Of a stretch of 64,000 nucleotides of DNA, positions 1 through 10,740 are shown piece after piece; position 1 is the stretch's first letter; each line of letters starts with the position of its first letter. The notes beneath the pieces are model-generated. The model saw nothing but the letters and a program-made list of their open reading frames with translations. It searched no databases and was not told the DNA's origin. The translations under genes and the position numbers were made by a program. Source of the DNA: Pseudomonas bharatica CSV86 (lineage in GTDB: Bacteria > Pseudomonadota > Gammaproteobacteria > Pseudomonadales > Pseudomonadaceae); NCBI RefSeq assembly GCF_000319305.2, contig NZ_AMWJ02000001.1, forward strand, positions 2,395,001-2,459,000. The letters run 5' to 3'.

Positions 1-433
1 CGTTGCCAAGGGCGGTCTGCAGCCGTTGCAGGTTGTTCTCGTAGTCGCGATGGCGCTGTTCGTGGGCAAGGCCGAAGGCGTTGAAGGTGTCCGGGTCGAA
101 ACCCGCCCCCAGCCCCAGTTCCAGGCGCCCGTTGCTCAGCAGGTCGAGCACCGCGGCGTCTTCCGCCAGACGCAGGGCCGGCTCCTGGGGCAGGACGATG
201 ATCCCGGTGCCCAGGCCGATGCGCCGGGTACGCTGGGCAATCGCCGAGAGCAATACCAGCGGCGAAGGCAGGCGGCCCTGCTCGCTGGCGAAGTGGTGCT
301 GGGCCACCCAGCCGCTGTCGAAGCCCAGTGCCTCGGCGGCTTCGAACAGTTCCAGGGTTTCCCGGTAGACCCGGGGGTTGTACTCGGTCCGGTACACCCG
401 GCTGAGAAAGCCGAGGGAGAATCCGCCACTCAT
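1..433 (-). CDS. Luciferase-like flavin monooxygenase (LLM class), 3' part cut by window edge
   Basis: Reading leftward from an ATG at 433, the frame stays open to the window edge and encodes about 144 N-terminal residues of a bacterial-luciferase-like (TIM-barrel) FMN or F420-type oxidoreductase. Visible family signs are the N-terminal GFLSRVY stretch, the FEAAEALGFDSGWVAQHHF segment, the RTRRIGLGTGI strand and the RLAEDAAVLDLLSNGR segment typical of this superfamily. The start overlaps the stop of the upstream SurE-like gene in a TCAT (ATGA on the coding strand) junction, so it is translationally coupled and is at least the fourth gene of the operon beginning with the TonB receptor. The exact substrate cannot be told; the end of the protein is outside the window. 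Confidence 0.85.
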   Translation of the reverse strand, partial: MSGGFSLGFLSRVYRTEYNPRVYRETLELFEAAEALGFDSGWVAQHHFASEQGRLPSPLVLLSAIAQRTRRIGLGTGIIVLPQEPALRLAEDAAVLDLLSNGRLELGLGAGFDPDTFNAFGLAHEQRHRDYENNLQRLQTALGN

Positions 434-1371
434 GGTCGTGTGTCCTCGCTGATCAGGGGCAGGGCGGCCAGGGCACGGGCGGCGCCGGCCTGGTCGCTGG
501 ATTGCAACTGGCCGTTGAACGGGCTGATGGTCAGGTAACCCCTGGCCAGCCACACCGCTTCGTCGTCCTGCTGCGCCGGGGTCGCCGGGGCGCTGCGCTG
601 GAAGCTGATGCCCGGCTTGCCGGCCTGGGCCGGGAACAGCGGACCGAGGTCGTCGGTGTACAGGGTGTCGAAGCCGACGTAGCTGCCGATGCGGGTCAGG
701 CGCACGCCCTTGAGCGCGGTGTTGTCGGCTGGGAAGTTGATGTTCAGGCCGAGGCCGGCCGGCAACAGCCTGCCATCGGGCTGGCGATGCCGGTCGAGGG
801 CTTCCACCAGCGTCAGCACCTGACGGGCGATGCGTTGCGGGTCCTTGTCCTTGAGGTCGGTACTCACCGCCAGGGTCGGATAGCCGGCGCGCACGGCGAA
901 GCCGGCGGCATTGAAGGTGCCCGATGCGCTGTTGATGGCGCCGACGTTGTTGCCGGGGTTGGGCCCTACGATCACCAGGTCCGGGTTCGGCTGGATCTTC
1001 TTGAGGCCCATCAACAGCGCCATGACTGGTGTACCGCTGATCTCGATCTGCACCGCCTGGCCGGCGCAGGCCGGGCTGCTGCACACGCCGCTTTCATGGG
1101 TGCTGATGTAGTAGCTGTCGGGGTAGGCCGGATCGCTGTCCCGTCCCACCCGGACTTCGCGGCCGTAGAGGAAGGCGCCGCCCCGCGCACTCTGTTCGCT
1201 TTGTGGCGCGGCGATCCTCACCTCGTGCCCGGCTGCCTTAAGGGTGGTGTAGAGCGCGCGGATGTTCGGATGCTGGTAGCCGTCGTCGTTGCTCAGCAGG
1301 ATATTCAGGGCAAACGCCGGGGCTGCGGCCAGGCAGCCCAGGGTCAGGAGCAGGCCGGGCAATGTCTTCAT
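430..1371 (-). CDS. Exported SurE-family 5'/3'-nucleotidase or acid phosphatase
   Basis: The protein has 313 residues. It starts with a Sec-type signal peptide (MKTLPGLLLTLGCLAAAPAFA, about residues 1-21) followed at once by the SurE metal motif NILLSNDDGY and later VGPNPGNNVG and SGTFNAAG, the usual SurE Asn/Gly loops. SurE proteins are metal-dependent nucleotidases/phosphatases and are normally cytosolic near rpoS-pcm; an exported copy in a transporter/monooxygenase operon points to periplasmic phosphoester cleavage. The start overlaps the upstream monooxygenase stop by four bases and the stop overlaps the next gene's start by four, so the genes are coupled. Family assignment is firm; the periplasmic location rests on the signal peptide; the substrate is unknown. 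Confidence 0.88.
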   Translation of the reverse strand: MKTLPGLLLTLGCLAAAPAFALNILLSNDDGYQHPNIRALYTTLKAAGHEVRIAAPQSEQSARGGAFLYGREVRVGRDSDPAYPDSYYISTHESGVCSSPACAGQAVQIEISGTPVMALLMGLKKIQPNPDLVIVGPNPGNNVGAINSASGTFNAAGFAVRAGYPTLAVSTDLKDKDPQRIARQVLTLVEALDRHRQPDGRLLPAGLGLNINFPADNTALKGVRLTRIGSYVGFDTLYTDDLGPLFPAQAGKPGISFQRSAPATPAQQDDEAVWLARGYLTISPFNGQLQSSDQAGAARALAALPLISEDTRP

Positions 1372-2711
1372 GCGCGGGCCTCCTGCCTGGCGCTGAAGCG
1401 GTTGGCCGGACGCGGCAGGCCGAGGTTCTCGCGCAGGGTGCGGCCCTCGTACTCGTGGCGGAACAGCCCACGCGCCTGCAGCAGGGGGATCACCCGGTCG
1501 ACGAAGGTGTCGATGGAACCGGGGAAATACGGGAAGAACACATTGAACCCGTCGCAGGCACGTCCCTGGAACCAGGCCTCGAAGGTGTCGGCGATGTCCT
1601 CCGGCGTACCGATCACCGGATTGCCCCCGGCCAGGCGCAGGTACAGCTGGCGGATACTCAGGTTGTCGCGTCGGGCCACTTCCAGCACCTGGTCGCGACG
1701 GCTGCCACGCTGTCCCACCGGGGTGTCCGGCAACGGGCCGTCGAGGTCGTGGCCGGACAGGTCGATATCCTCGCCCAGGGTGTCGGCCAGCAGACGCAGG
1801 CCCAATACCGGGTCGATCAGCGCCTGGAATTCGTCGAACAGGGCCTGGGCCTGCTCGCGGGTCTCGCCGATGAAGGGGGTAACGCCGGGGAGGATCTTGA
1901 TATGGTCCGGGTCGCGACCGAGGGCGGCGGCGCGCTGCTTGATGTCCTGGTAGAAGGCCTGTGCCGCCGGCAGTTCGTGGTGCGAGGCGAAGATCACTTC
2001 GGCGACCCGTGCCGCCAGGGCCTTGCCCGGCTCCGAGGCACCGGCCTGGACCAGCACCGGATGGCCCTGGGGCGGTCGGGCCACGTTCAGCGGGCCGCGC
2101 ACGGCGAAGTGCTTGCCGCGGTGGTTCAGGGTATGCAGCTTGTCCGGGTCGAAGTACTGGCCGCTGGCCTTGTCCCGCGGGAAGGCATCGTCGTCCCAGC
2201 TGTCCCACAGGCCCTTGACCACATCGTGGAACTCCTCGGCGCGCTGGTAGCGGTCGGCGTGCTCGATATGGCTTTCGCGACCGAAGTTCCAGGCTTCGTC
2301 GGAAACCACCGAGGTCACCAGGTTCCATGCCGCACGGCCCTTGGACAGGTGATCGAGGGAAGCGAACTTGCGGGCGATATGGTACGGCTCGTTATAGCTG
2401 GTGGTGGCGGTGGCGATCAGGCCGATGTGCTCGGTGACCGCCGCCAGCGCGGCCATCAGGGTCAGCGGCTCGAAATGCTCGCCGCGGGCGGTACGGCTCA
2501 GGGCGTCGAGGTGATGGCCCCAGAGGGCGACCACATCGGCGACGAACAGCGCGTCGAAGCGACCGCGCTCGGCACTGCGGGCTATGGCCTTGAAGTGCTC
2601 GAAGTCCAGGCTGGCATCGGCCTGGGCCAGGGGGTGGCGCCAGGCGGCGACATGGTGACCGCTGTTGGCGAGAAACGCCCCCAGCTTGAGTTGATCGGTG
2701 CGACGGGTCAT
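1368..2711 (-). CDS. NtaA/SnaA/DszA-family FMNH2-dependent monooxygenase
   Basis: A 447-residue luciferase-like monooxygenase of the nitrilotriacetate/desulfurisation group. Typical signs are the N-terminal LGAFLANSGHHVAAWRHP, ERGRFDALFVAD, the TSYNEPYHIARKFASLDHLS segment, GRAAWNLVTS, and the C-terminal CDGFNVFFPYFP and VIPLLQARGLFR. Members use reduced flavin from a separate reductase to cleave C-N or C-S bonds (NtaA, SnaA, DszA, SfnG-like enzymes). It lies 62 bp after the TonB receptor on the same strand, with a strong hairpin in the gap, and overlaps the SurE-like gene by 4 bp. No flavin reductase is seen in the window. The length matches the usual 440-450 residues. The substrate is not deducible; the sigma-54 context favours a sulfur-scavenging role, which is inference. 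Confidence 0.9.
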   Translation of the reverse strand: MTRRTDQLKLGAFLANSGHHVAAWRHPLAQADASLDFEHFKAIARSAERGRFDALFVADVVALWGHHLDALSRTARGEHFEPLTLMAALAAVTEHIGLIATATTSYNEPYHIARKFASLDHLSKGRAAWNLVTSVVSDEAWNFGRESHIEHADRYQRAEEFHDVVKGLWDSWDDDAFPRDKASGQYFDPDKLHTLNHRGKHFAVRGPLNVARPPQGHPVLVQAGASEPGKALAARVAEVIFASHHELPAAQAFYQDIKQRAAALGRDPDHIKILPGVTPFIGETREQAQALFDEFQALIDPVLGLRLLADTLGEDIDLSGHDLDGPLPDTPVGQRGSRRDQVLEVARRDNLSIRQLYLRLAGGNPVIGTPEDIADTFEAWFQGRACDGFNVFFPYFPGSIDTFVDRVIPLLQARGLFRHEYEGRTLRENLGLPRPANRFSARQEARA

Positions 2712-2739
2712 GGAAAGGGCTCCCGTAGGTCAGGCGAAA

Positions 2740-2767
2740 GCCCTGCCAGCCACGCGGCTGGCAGGGC
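2740..2767 (-). other. Intercistronic hairpin between TonB receptor and monooxygenase
   Basis: A perfect 12-bp inverted repeat (GCCCTGCCAGCC / GGCTGGCAGGGC) with a 4-base loop lies just after the TonB receptor stop. It has no T-tract, so it is more likely an mRNA-processing or stabilising hairpin, or a partial attenuator, than a full terminator. Confidence 0.7.
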
Positions 2768-2773
2768 CGCGGG

Positions 2774-5185
<2,412 letters not shown>

Positions 5186-5254
5186 AGGGAGCTTACTCCG
5201 GAAAGGTCGGTAGAAGGTCGGCTTGTTGGGGCAAGCTCTGGTGGAGGGGGCTGA

Positions 5255-5269
5255 GCAAGGCCTGTGCCA
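5255..5269 (-). promoter_or_regulatory. Sigma-54 promoter for TonB receptor 1 operon
   Basis: On the minus strand the bases read TGGCAC-N5-TTGC, an exact match to the -24/-12 consensus. It lies about 70 bp upstream of the receptor ATG, which gives a leader of normal length. Confidence 0.8.
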
Positions 5270-5393
5270 GGCGTGAAAAGTCTTTTAAAACAGTGGGTTG
5301 GAGATTGGTGGTGCAGTTGGCTGGTGTTTTTTCAGCGATACCGGGGGCAGGCTGCTGGTTTTTCTACAGTCGGGACGGCGGTGGCCCTGCCGC

Positions 5394-5457
5394 TCCAATC
5401 GCTGGCAAGTCAACGCTGCGGACCCTGTGGGAGCTGGCTTGCCAGCGATAAAGCCCT
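5394..5457. repeat. REP doublet (imperfect left arm)
   Basis: A left arm ATCGCTGGCAAG that loses identity after 12 bases, then a full right arm GTGGGAGCTGGCTTGCCAG in inverted orientation. It sits inside the divergent control region between the two sigma-54 promoters at 5255 and 5482, unlike most other copies, which follow gene ends. The rest of the 5186-5533 gap holds only the two promoters and a T-rich element near 5351. Confidence 0.8.
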
Positions 5458-5481
5458 GAAAACCAACATCAATCGTCGGCC

Positions 5482-5497
5482 TGGCACATCACTTGCT
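5482..5497 (+). promoter_or_regulatory. Sigma-54 promoter for P1 peptidase gene
   Basis: TGGCAC-ATCAC-TTGCT matches the -24/-12 consensus with the right 5-base spacing. It lies 37 bp upstream of the proposed ATG at 5534, and this is the main reason for rejecting any start further upstream. Confidence 0.8.
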
Positions 5498-5533
5498 GAC
5501 CACCCCGTACCACGACCTATCAGGATTACCCGC

Positions 5534-6525
5534 ATGCCGCTCCCCGGTCCCCGCAACGCCCTTACCGATATTCCCGGCCTGACTGTCGGCCATGCCACCG
5601 ATCCTCGGGTCGATACTGGCGTCACGGTGATCCGCGCCGCCCGCGTTTGCACCGCCAGCGTCGATATCCGCGGCGGCGGGCCCGGTGGGCGCGAGTCGTC
5701 GGCGCTGGAGCCGGAGAACATGGTCGGCCAGTTGCATGCCCTGGTCTTTGCCGGTGGTTCGGTATTCGGCCTGGGCGCTGCCGATGCGGTGGCGGCGGCC
5801 CTGTCCGCCGAGGGCGTCGGCTTGCACCTGAAGGCCGGTGCCCCGGCGATCCCCATCGTGCCCTCGGCCGTGCTGCATGACCTGGCCAACGGTGGCGATA
5901 AGCAATGGGGCCTGGAGCCGCCGTACCGGCGCCTGGGCTTCGAGGCCCTGGCCAATGCCGGCACGGAAATCACCCAGGGCGCGGTCGGTGCCGGACGCGG
6001 GGCCATGGCCGGGGTGCTCAAGGGCGGGCTGGGCACGGCCTCGCTGGACCTTGGCGACGGCCTGCTGGTCGCCGCGCTGGTAGTGGCCAATCCCATTGGC
6101 TCGGTGTACATGCCCGATGGCCGCACGTTCTGGGCCTGGCCTTGGGAGATTGCCGGGGAATTCGGTGGGGTGCGGCCGGCCGGCGACCAGGATTGCAGCG
6201 ACCCGATCCCCGAGCTGTCGCGCCTGGACTCGATGGGGCGCTTGCAGGCCGGTGCCAATACCACCCTGGTAGTGGTTGCGAGCACCGCACAATTGAGCAC
6301 CGCCGAGTGCAAGCGCGTGGCGATCATGGCCCAGGACGGCATTGCCCGGGCGGTGCGGCCGGCGCATCTGCCCTTCGATGGCGATACGGTGTTCGCCTTG
6401 GCCACCGGGGCCGTGGAACTGGGTAGTGGCGCCCGGCGCCAGGTCAGCATCGGCAGCATCGGTTCCGCTGCCGCCGATTGCGTGGCCCGGGCTATCGCCC
6501 GGGTGTGCACGCTGCGCGCGGTTGA
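5534..6525 (+). CDS. P1/S58 family (DmpA-type) aminopeptidase, frame broken near the 3' end
   Basis: An Ntn-hydrolase peptidase of the DmpA/BapA group: self-cleaving enzymes that remove N-terminal D-, L- or beta-amino acids. Conserved parts are the N-terminal NALTDIPGLTVGHATD, RGGGPGGRESSALEPEN, FAGGSVFGLGAADAV and the self-cleavage site GANTTLVVVAS, with Thr243 the expected nucleophile. As printed, the frame runs past the usual C-terminus into antisense of the next gene and stops at 6688. One extra G in the CCCGGG run at 6498-6503 gives the family-like end ARAIARGVHAARG and a stop at 6523-6525, about 330 residues. The same base also repairs the convergent TPR gene. A sigma-54 promoter precedes the ATG, tying it to the surrounding regulon. 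Confidence 0.85.
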
Positions 6526-7882
6526 GCAGCACCTGTTCGACCCGCTGCCGGGCCTGCTGTGCCAGCACCGGCAGGCTCAGCTCGGCATACACCCGTTGCA
6601 GATGGCGGTTGCTCGGCACGTCCAGGCCATCATAGCGACGGCGCAGTTCCAGCAACTGCTGGGCGACCGCCCAATCCCCGCTGCGTAGCCGCGCATCCAG
6701 TTCGATCTGGGCGAACAGGTCGCGCTGGGCGTGGCTGCCGCCGATCTCGTTCAGGCGCGGCAGGCTGCCGGCAAGCAGGCGTGCAGCGCGCGCGTGATCG
6801 CCGCGGGCATGGGCCAGCAGGCCTTCGGCCAGTGGCAGGGTGACCTCGGCCCAGACGGCGCGACTGAAGTCCGGGGCCTGGCGGCTGCGTTCGACCAGGG
6901 CGGCGAACAGCAGGTCCGCTTCGAGCTTGTCGGCACGCGCCAGGCCGTACAGGTATTGCAGGCTGAGGAACGGCTGCACGGTGTCGCCCCGGCGCAGTTG
7001 CAGATAGGGCGCCAGCGCCTGCCAGCGCGCTCCGACGTCGATTCCGGCGATCTCCAGGCGGGCCAGCAGCGAGACCGCACCGACCTGGTCCTGGGAATAC
7101 TCTGGCAGGATCCCCCACACGTGCCGGTCGTAGATCTCCAGCACCCGCGCCTCGTCGCCGCGGGCCAGGTGGAACAGCGCCAGGTGCCACCAGTTGTGGG
7201 TGTACATGAAGGAGTTCAGGCCTTCCCAGTGCCCGCTGACCTCCTGCAGGAAGGCGATGCCTTCCTCGATCCGGCCTGCGGTGAGCATCACGTGGGCCAG
7301 GGCGTGCTGGGCCCAGGGCTCGTCGGCCTGGATCGCCAGGGCTTGGCGCGCGCTGGCTTCGGCCTCTTCCAGCAGGTGGCATTGCTCGTAGGCGAAGGCC
7401 AGCATGGCGTGGCTCTGGGCAATCTCCGGGGCCGCGGCGACGGCCTTGAGGGCGATGCGCAGCAAGGCCGGCCAGTTGCCGCGGTTGAATTCGATGTACT
7501 GGGTCAGCTTGGCGGCGAACAGGTCGCGGGGATAGGTGTCGAGAAGCTGCTTGCCCAGGCCCAGGACCCGGTCCAGGTCATCGTCGATCCAGGCGTCCAG
7601 CAAAGCCAGGTAGAGCGCGGCCCGGGGGTGGGGCGTGGCGACCGCAGCGGCGCGCTGCCGGTATTTCCCGGCCAGCAGCGGGCCTTCGGGAGATTCGCTG
7701 AACATCAGCAGGATCCCGGCCAGGGCGTTGCTCAGTGCAGATTGCGGATGGCGATCGGCGGTGGGCAGGATGGCTTCGGCGCGAGGATGGTAGCCGATGA
7801 AACCGCCGATGAAGTCGTCCAGTCCCTGGCGAGCATGCTGGTCGTCGGTGTCGAGGGGGTTGCCTAGGTAGTCGTGGGGCAT
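6492..7882 (-). CDS. Tetratricopeptide-repeat protein (TTC38-like), frame broken near the 3' end
   Basis: A soluble alpha-helical repeat protein resembling the TTC38 family (human member about 470 residues). It shows HPQSALSNALAGILLMFSESPEG near the start, helix pairs such as SHAMLAFAYEQCHLLEEAEASARQAL, and the conserved YTHNWWHLALFHLARGD core. It has no signal peptide. As printed, the frame runs on as a 797-residue reading that ends at 5489, the tail being low-complexity antisense of the P1 peptidase. Adding one C in the run at 6498-6503 gives a TAG at 6494-6492 and a 463-residue protein. The biochemical role of the bacterial members is not established. It has its own sigma-54 promoter at 7941-7955, so it belongs to the same regulon. 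Confidence 0.82.
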
Positions 7883-7940
7883 GGGAGCAGTCCGCTAAAA
7901 GGTCGAATGAGCACAGGGGCGTGGCGTTGACCAATGCAGG

Positions 7941-7955
7941 GCAAACCCTGTGCCA
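7941..7955 (-). promoter_or_regulatory. Sigma-54 promoter for TPR gene
   Basis: The minus strand reads TGGCAC-N5-TTGC, an exact -24/-12 match, 59 bp upstream of the ATG at 7882. Confidence 0.78.
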
Positions 7956-8099
7956 GCGTCGTGCGGCCCCTGAAACCGGGCCATGGCCTCGATCGCGCTG
8001 CTGCTTTTTCCACATTCCCGTCAGCGGTCTGCGGCTTTTTCACCAGCCAGGGCCTTTGTTCCTGTGCTTGGCCCCCGTATCCACGGTGCGCCAGGGCCA

Positions 8100-8115
8100 T
8101 GGCATAGCGCTTGCA
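8100..8115 (+). promoter_or_regulatory. Sigma-54 promoter for the peptide-type ABC transporter operon
   Basis: TGGCAT-AGCGC-TTGCA matches the -24/-12 consensus (one change in the -24 box) and lies 35 bp upstream of the ATG at 8150. It is back-to-back with the promoter at 7941, so the two transcription units share about 145 bp of control DNA. Confidence 0.78.
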
Positions 8116-8149
8116 AAATCCCCGGCAGACCATTTGCCAAGGAGTCACC

Positions 8150-9751
8150 ATGCCTGCGCCCCAACACCCCCCGCGTCACGCTCTGAAAAGGCTGGGACTC
8201 GCCGTGCTCACCTGCGTCGCAATGTTCGGCAGCACCGTCCAGGCCGCGCCGCAGGATGGCGGCATCCTCAACCTGATCGCCCAGCCCGAGCCGCCCTCCC
8301 TGATGCACGGGGTGGTCACCCATGTGTCCACCCAGTACGTCAGCGGCAAGGTCCTGCAAGGGCTGCTGACTTTCGATACCGACCTCAAGCCGCAACCGGT
8401 CCTGGCAAAAAGCTGGAGCGTGTCGCCTGACGGCCTGACCTACACGTTCGACCTGCAACCAGGCGTGACCTGGCACGACGGCAAGCCATTCACCGAGCAG
8501 GACGTGCTGTTCAGCTTCAACACTTTCTATCCGGAGGTGGACAAGCGCTTCGGCTCGATCTTCGAACAGTTCGTCGCCGCCATCGATTCGAGCAAGCCGC
8601 TGCAGGTCAGCTTCCACCTGAAGAAACCCTTCGCGCCGCTGCTCTCGTCCCTGGGCAGCGGGCTGCGGCCGGTCGTGCCGAAGCACCTGTACGAGGGCAG
8701 TGATCTGCGCGCCAACCCCTACAACCTCAAGCCGGTCGGCACCGGGCCCTTCGTCTTCCAGGAGTGGAAACGCGGCGCCTACATCAAGCTGGCGAAGAAC
8801 CCGCACTACTGGAAACAGGGCCTGCCGCACCTGGACGGGGTGGTCTTCCATGTGATTCCCGACGGTTCGTCCCGCTCCGCCGCCTTCGAGCGCAACGACG
8901 TGCAGGTGCTGCGCGCCGGCGATGCCGACTACTCCGATCTCAAGCGCCTCGGCGCGTTGCCTGACGTGGTGGCCTCGGAGCAGGGCTACGAACTGTATGC
9001 CGGGCTGGCCTTCCTGCAGATCAATACGCGCAAGCCACCCCTGGATAACCCGAAGGTGCGTCAGGCCATCCTCACGGCGCTGAACCGCCAGTTCATCGTC
9101 GACAACATTTTCTTCGGTGCCGGACGGGTGTCCCAGGGGCCGTTCGTGTCCAGCACGCCGTATCACGACCCGCAACTGCCGCAGTATGCCTACGACCTGA
9201 AGAAGGCCAAGGCGCTGATCGCCGAGTCCGGGGTGGACGTCGGCGCAGTGCGCATCCGCCTGCTCAACGGCGAGAAGGGCGGCGCCTGGGAGCGCCTGGC
9301 CGAATACACCAAGCAGGCCTTGCAGCCATTGGGCTTCAAGGTCCAGGTGGTTACCTCGGACGCCGCCACCTGGTTCCAGCGGGTCAGCGACTGGGACTTC
9401 GACCTGACCTACAACTTCATCTTCCAGATCGGCGATCCGTACCTGACCAACGCCTACCTCTACCGCTCCGACTACATCCTCAAGACGTCGCCCTTCGCCA
9501 ATGTCAGCGGCTACAACAATCCCGAGGCCGATCGCCTGTGGAACCAGGTCGTCGACACCGCCGAAGGTCCGCAGCGGCAGAAACTCTACAGCGAACTGGA
9601 AAACCTGCTGAACCAGGACCTGCCGATCGCACCGATCTTCGAGATGCGCTATCCGACCCTGTACCACAAGCAGGTGCACAACCTGTTGCGCACCGCCACC
9701 AGCCTTAACGAAGACTACGAGAGCGTCTACCTCGACGCACCGACGCCATGA
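8150..9751 (+). CDS. ABC transporter substrate-binding protein, Dpp/Opp/Nik (SBP_bac_5) family
   Basis: A 533-residue periplasmic binding protein. The signal peptide is about residues 1-33 (LGLAVLTCVAMFGSTVQA). Mature-family signs are GGILNLIAQPEPPSL, VSGKVLQGLLTFDTDLKPQPVLAKSWSVSPDGLTYTFDLQPGVTWHDGK split over the expected region, and NPHYWKQGLPHLDGV. It delivers peptides, nickel or other polar organics to the permeases that follow. I chose the ATG at 8150 because GGAGT lies just before it and because upstream in-frame starts would fall inside the -12 element. It overlaps the next gene in an ATGA junction. The cargo is unknown; Dpp-like folds also bind glutathione and other non-peptide ligands. 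Confidence 0.93.
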   Translation: MPAPQHPPRHALKRLGLAVLTCVAMFGSTVQAAPQDGGILNLIAQPEPPSLMHGVVTHVSTQYVSGKVLQGLLTFDTDLKPQPVLAKSWSVSPDGLTYTFDLQPGVTWHDGKPFTEQDVLFSFNTFYPEVDKRFGSIFEQFVAAIDSSKPLQVSFHLKKPFAPLLSSLGSGLRPVVPKHLYEGSDLRANPYNLKPVGTGPFVFQEWKRGAYIKLAKNPHYWKQGLPHLDGVVFHVIPDGSSRSAAFERNDVQVLRAGDADYSDLKRLGALPDVVASEQGYELYAGLAFLQINTRKPPLDNPKVRQAILTALNRQFIVDNIFFGAGRVSQGPFVSSTPYHDPQLPQYAYDLKKAKALIAESGVDVGAVRIRLLNGEKGGAWERLAEYTKQALQPLGFKVQVVTSDAATWFQRVSDWDFDLTYNFIFQIGDPYLTNAYLYRSDYILKTSPFANVSGYNNPEADRLWNQVVDTAEGPQRQKLYSELENLLNQDLPIAPIFEMRYPTLYHKQVHNLLRTATSLNEDYESVYLDAPTP

Positions 9752-10740
9752 ATGGCCTGGTGTCCCTCGGTACGCGCCTGGGGCGTGCCGGCCTGATGGT
9801 GTTCGGCGTGCTGGTCCTGAGCTTCCTGTTGATCCGCCTGGCACCGGGTGATCCGGCGCTGCTGATGGCCGGTGAGGCCGGGGTCGATGATCCGGTCTTT
9901 ATCGCCAACCTGCGCCAGCAGATGGGCCTTGACCAGCCGCTGCTCCAGCAGTTGCTGCTCTACCTCGGCCAGGTGGCGCACCTGGACCTGGGCTACTCCT
10001 ACCGCAACCAGACCAGTGTCTGGTCGCTGCTGGCCGAGCGACTGCCGGCGACCCTGAGCCTGATGGGCTCGGCCTTTGTGCTCTCGTCACTCCTGGGCGT
10101 CACGCTCGGGGTGATCGCCGCCCGTGCGCGGCAGCGCCGGCACTGGCTGGACGGGGTGATTTCCCAGGGTGCGCTGCTGCTCTACGCCGTGCCGACCTTC
10201 TGGCTGGCGATGCTGCTGATCCTGCTGTTCTCGGTGCACCTTGACTGGCTGCCGGCCTTTGGCATGGAAAGCGTCGCCCGCGACCTGCACGGCGCGGCCT
10301 GGCTGGGCGACCGCCTGAAGCATCTGCTGCTGCCGTGCCTGTCCCTGAGCTTCCTGTTCCTGGCCTTGTATATCCACCTGACCCGCGCCGCGACCCTCGA
10401 AGCCCTGCAGCAGGAGTATGTCCATACCGCCCGGGCCAAGGGCCTGCGCCCGCGGCGCATCCTGTTCGGCCATGTGCTGCGCAATGCCTTGCTGCCGGTG
10501 GTGACCTTCGCCGGGCTGCAACTGGGCCAGTTGGCCAGCGGTGCCTTGCTGGTGGAGGTGGTGTATTCCTGGCCCGGTATCGGCCGGCTGATGTACGACG
10601 CCCTGGCGCAACGGGACTACGGCGTGCTGATGGGCGGCTTCCTGCTGATCTCGCTATTGGTGGTGGGCTTCAACCTGCTCACCGATCTTCTGTGCCGCTG
10701 GCTGGACCCGCGAATCGGTGCTGGAGGGCAGGGCACATGA
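9748..10740 (+). CDS. ABC transporter permease, DppB-like
   Basis: A 330-residue inner-membrane permease with about six membrane helices, starting with GLMVFGVLVLSFLLIRLAPGDPA, the classic DppB/OppB N-terminus. The cytoplasmic EAA loop reads EYVHTARAKGLRPRRILFGH, which contacts the ATPase. It overlaps the binding-protein gene by 4 bp (ATGA) and the next permease by 4 bp, so the operon is tightly coupled. Its fused ATPase partner is two genes downstream. Confidence 0.93.
   Translation: MNGLVSLGTRLGRAGLMVFGVLVLSFLLIRLAPGDPALLMAGEAGVDDPVFIANLRQQMGLDQPLLQQLLLYLGQVAHLDLGYSYRNQTSVWSLLAERLPATLSLMGSAFVLSSLLGVTLGVIAARARQRRHWLDGVISQGALLLYAVPTFWLAMLLILLFSVHLDWLPAFGMESVARDLHGAAWLGDRLKHLLLPCLSLSFLFLALYIHLTRAATLEALQQEYVHTARAKGLRPRRILFGHVLRNALLPVVTFAGLQLGQLASGALLVEVVYSWPGIGRLMYDALAQRDYGVLMGGFLLISLLVVGFNLLTDLLCRWLDPRIGAGGQGT

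Noticed and set aside
430..2328. A 632-residue reading that joins the SurE-like protein to an upstream open stretch
   Set aside because: The added N-terminal half is Arg/Pro/Gly-rich antisense-like text overlapping the NtaA-type monooxygenase in another frame; the signal peptide at 1371 marks the true start.
5264..5533. Upstream ATG extension of the P1 peptidase
   Set aside because: It would start inside the sigma-54 promoter of the divergent operon and read through a REP element; the peptidase family starts at MPLPGPRNALTD.
5489..6491. C-terminal extension of the TPR protein to 797 residues
   Set aside because: Low-complexity antisense of the peptidase, created by the missing base at 6498-6503.
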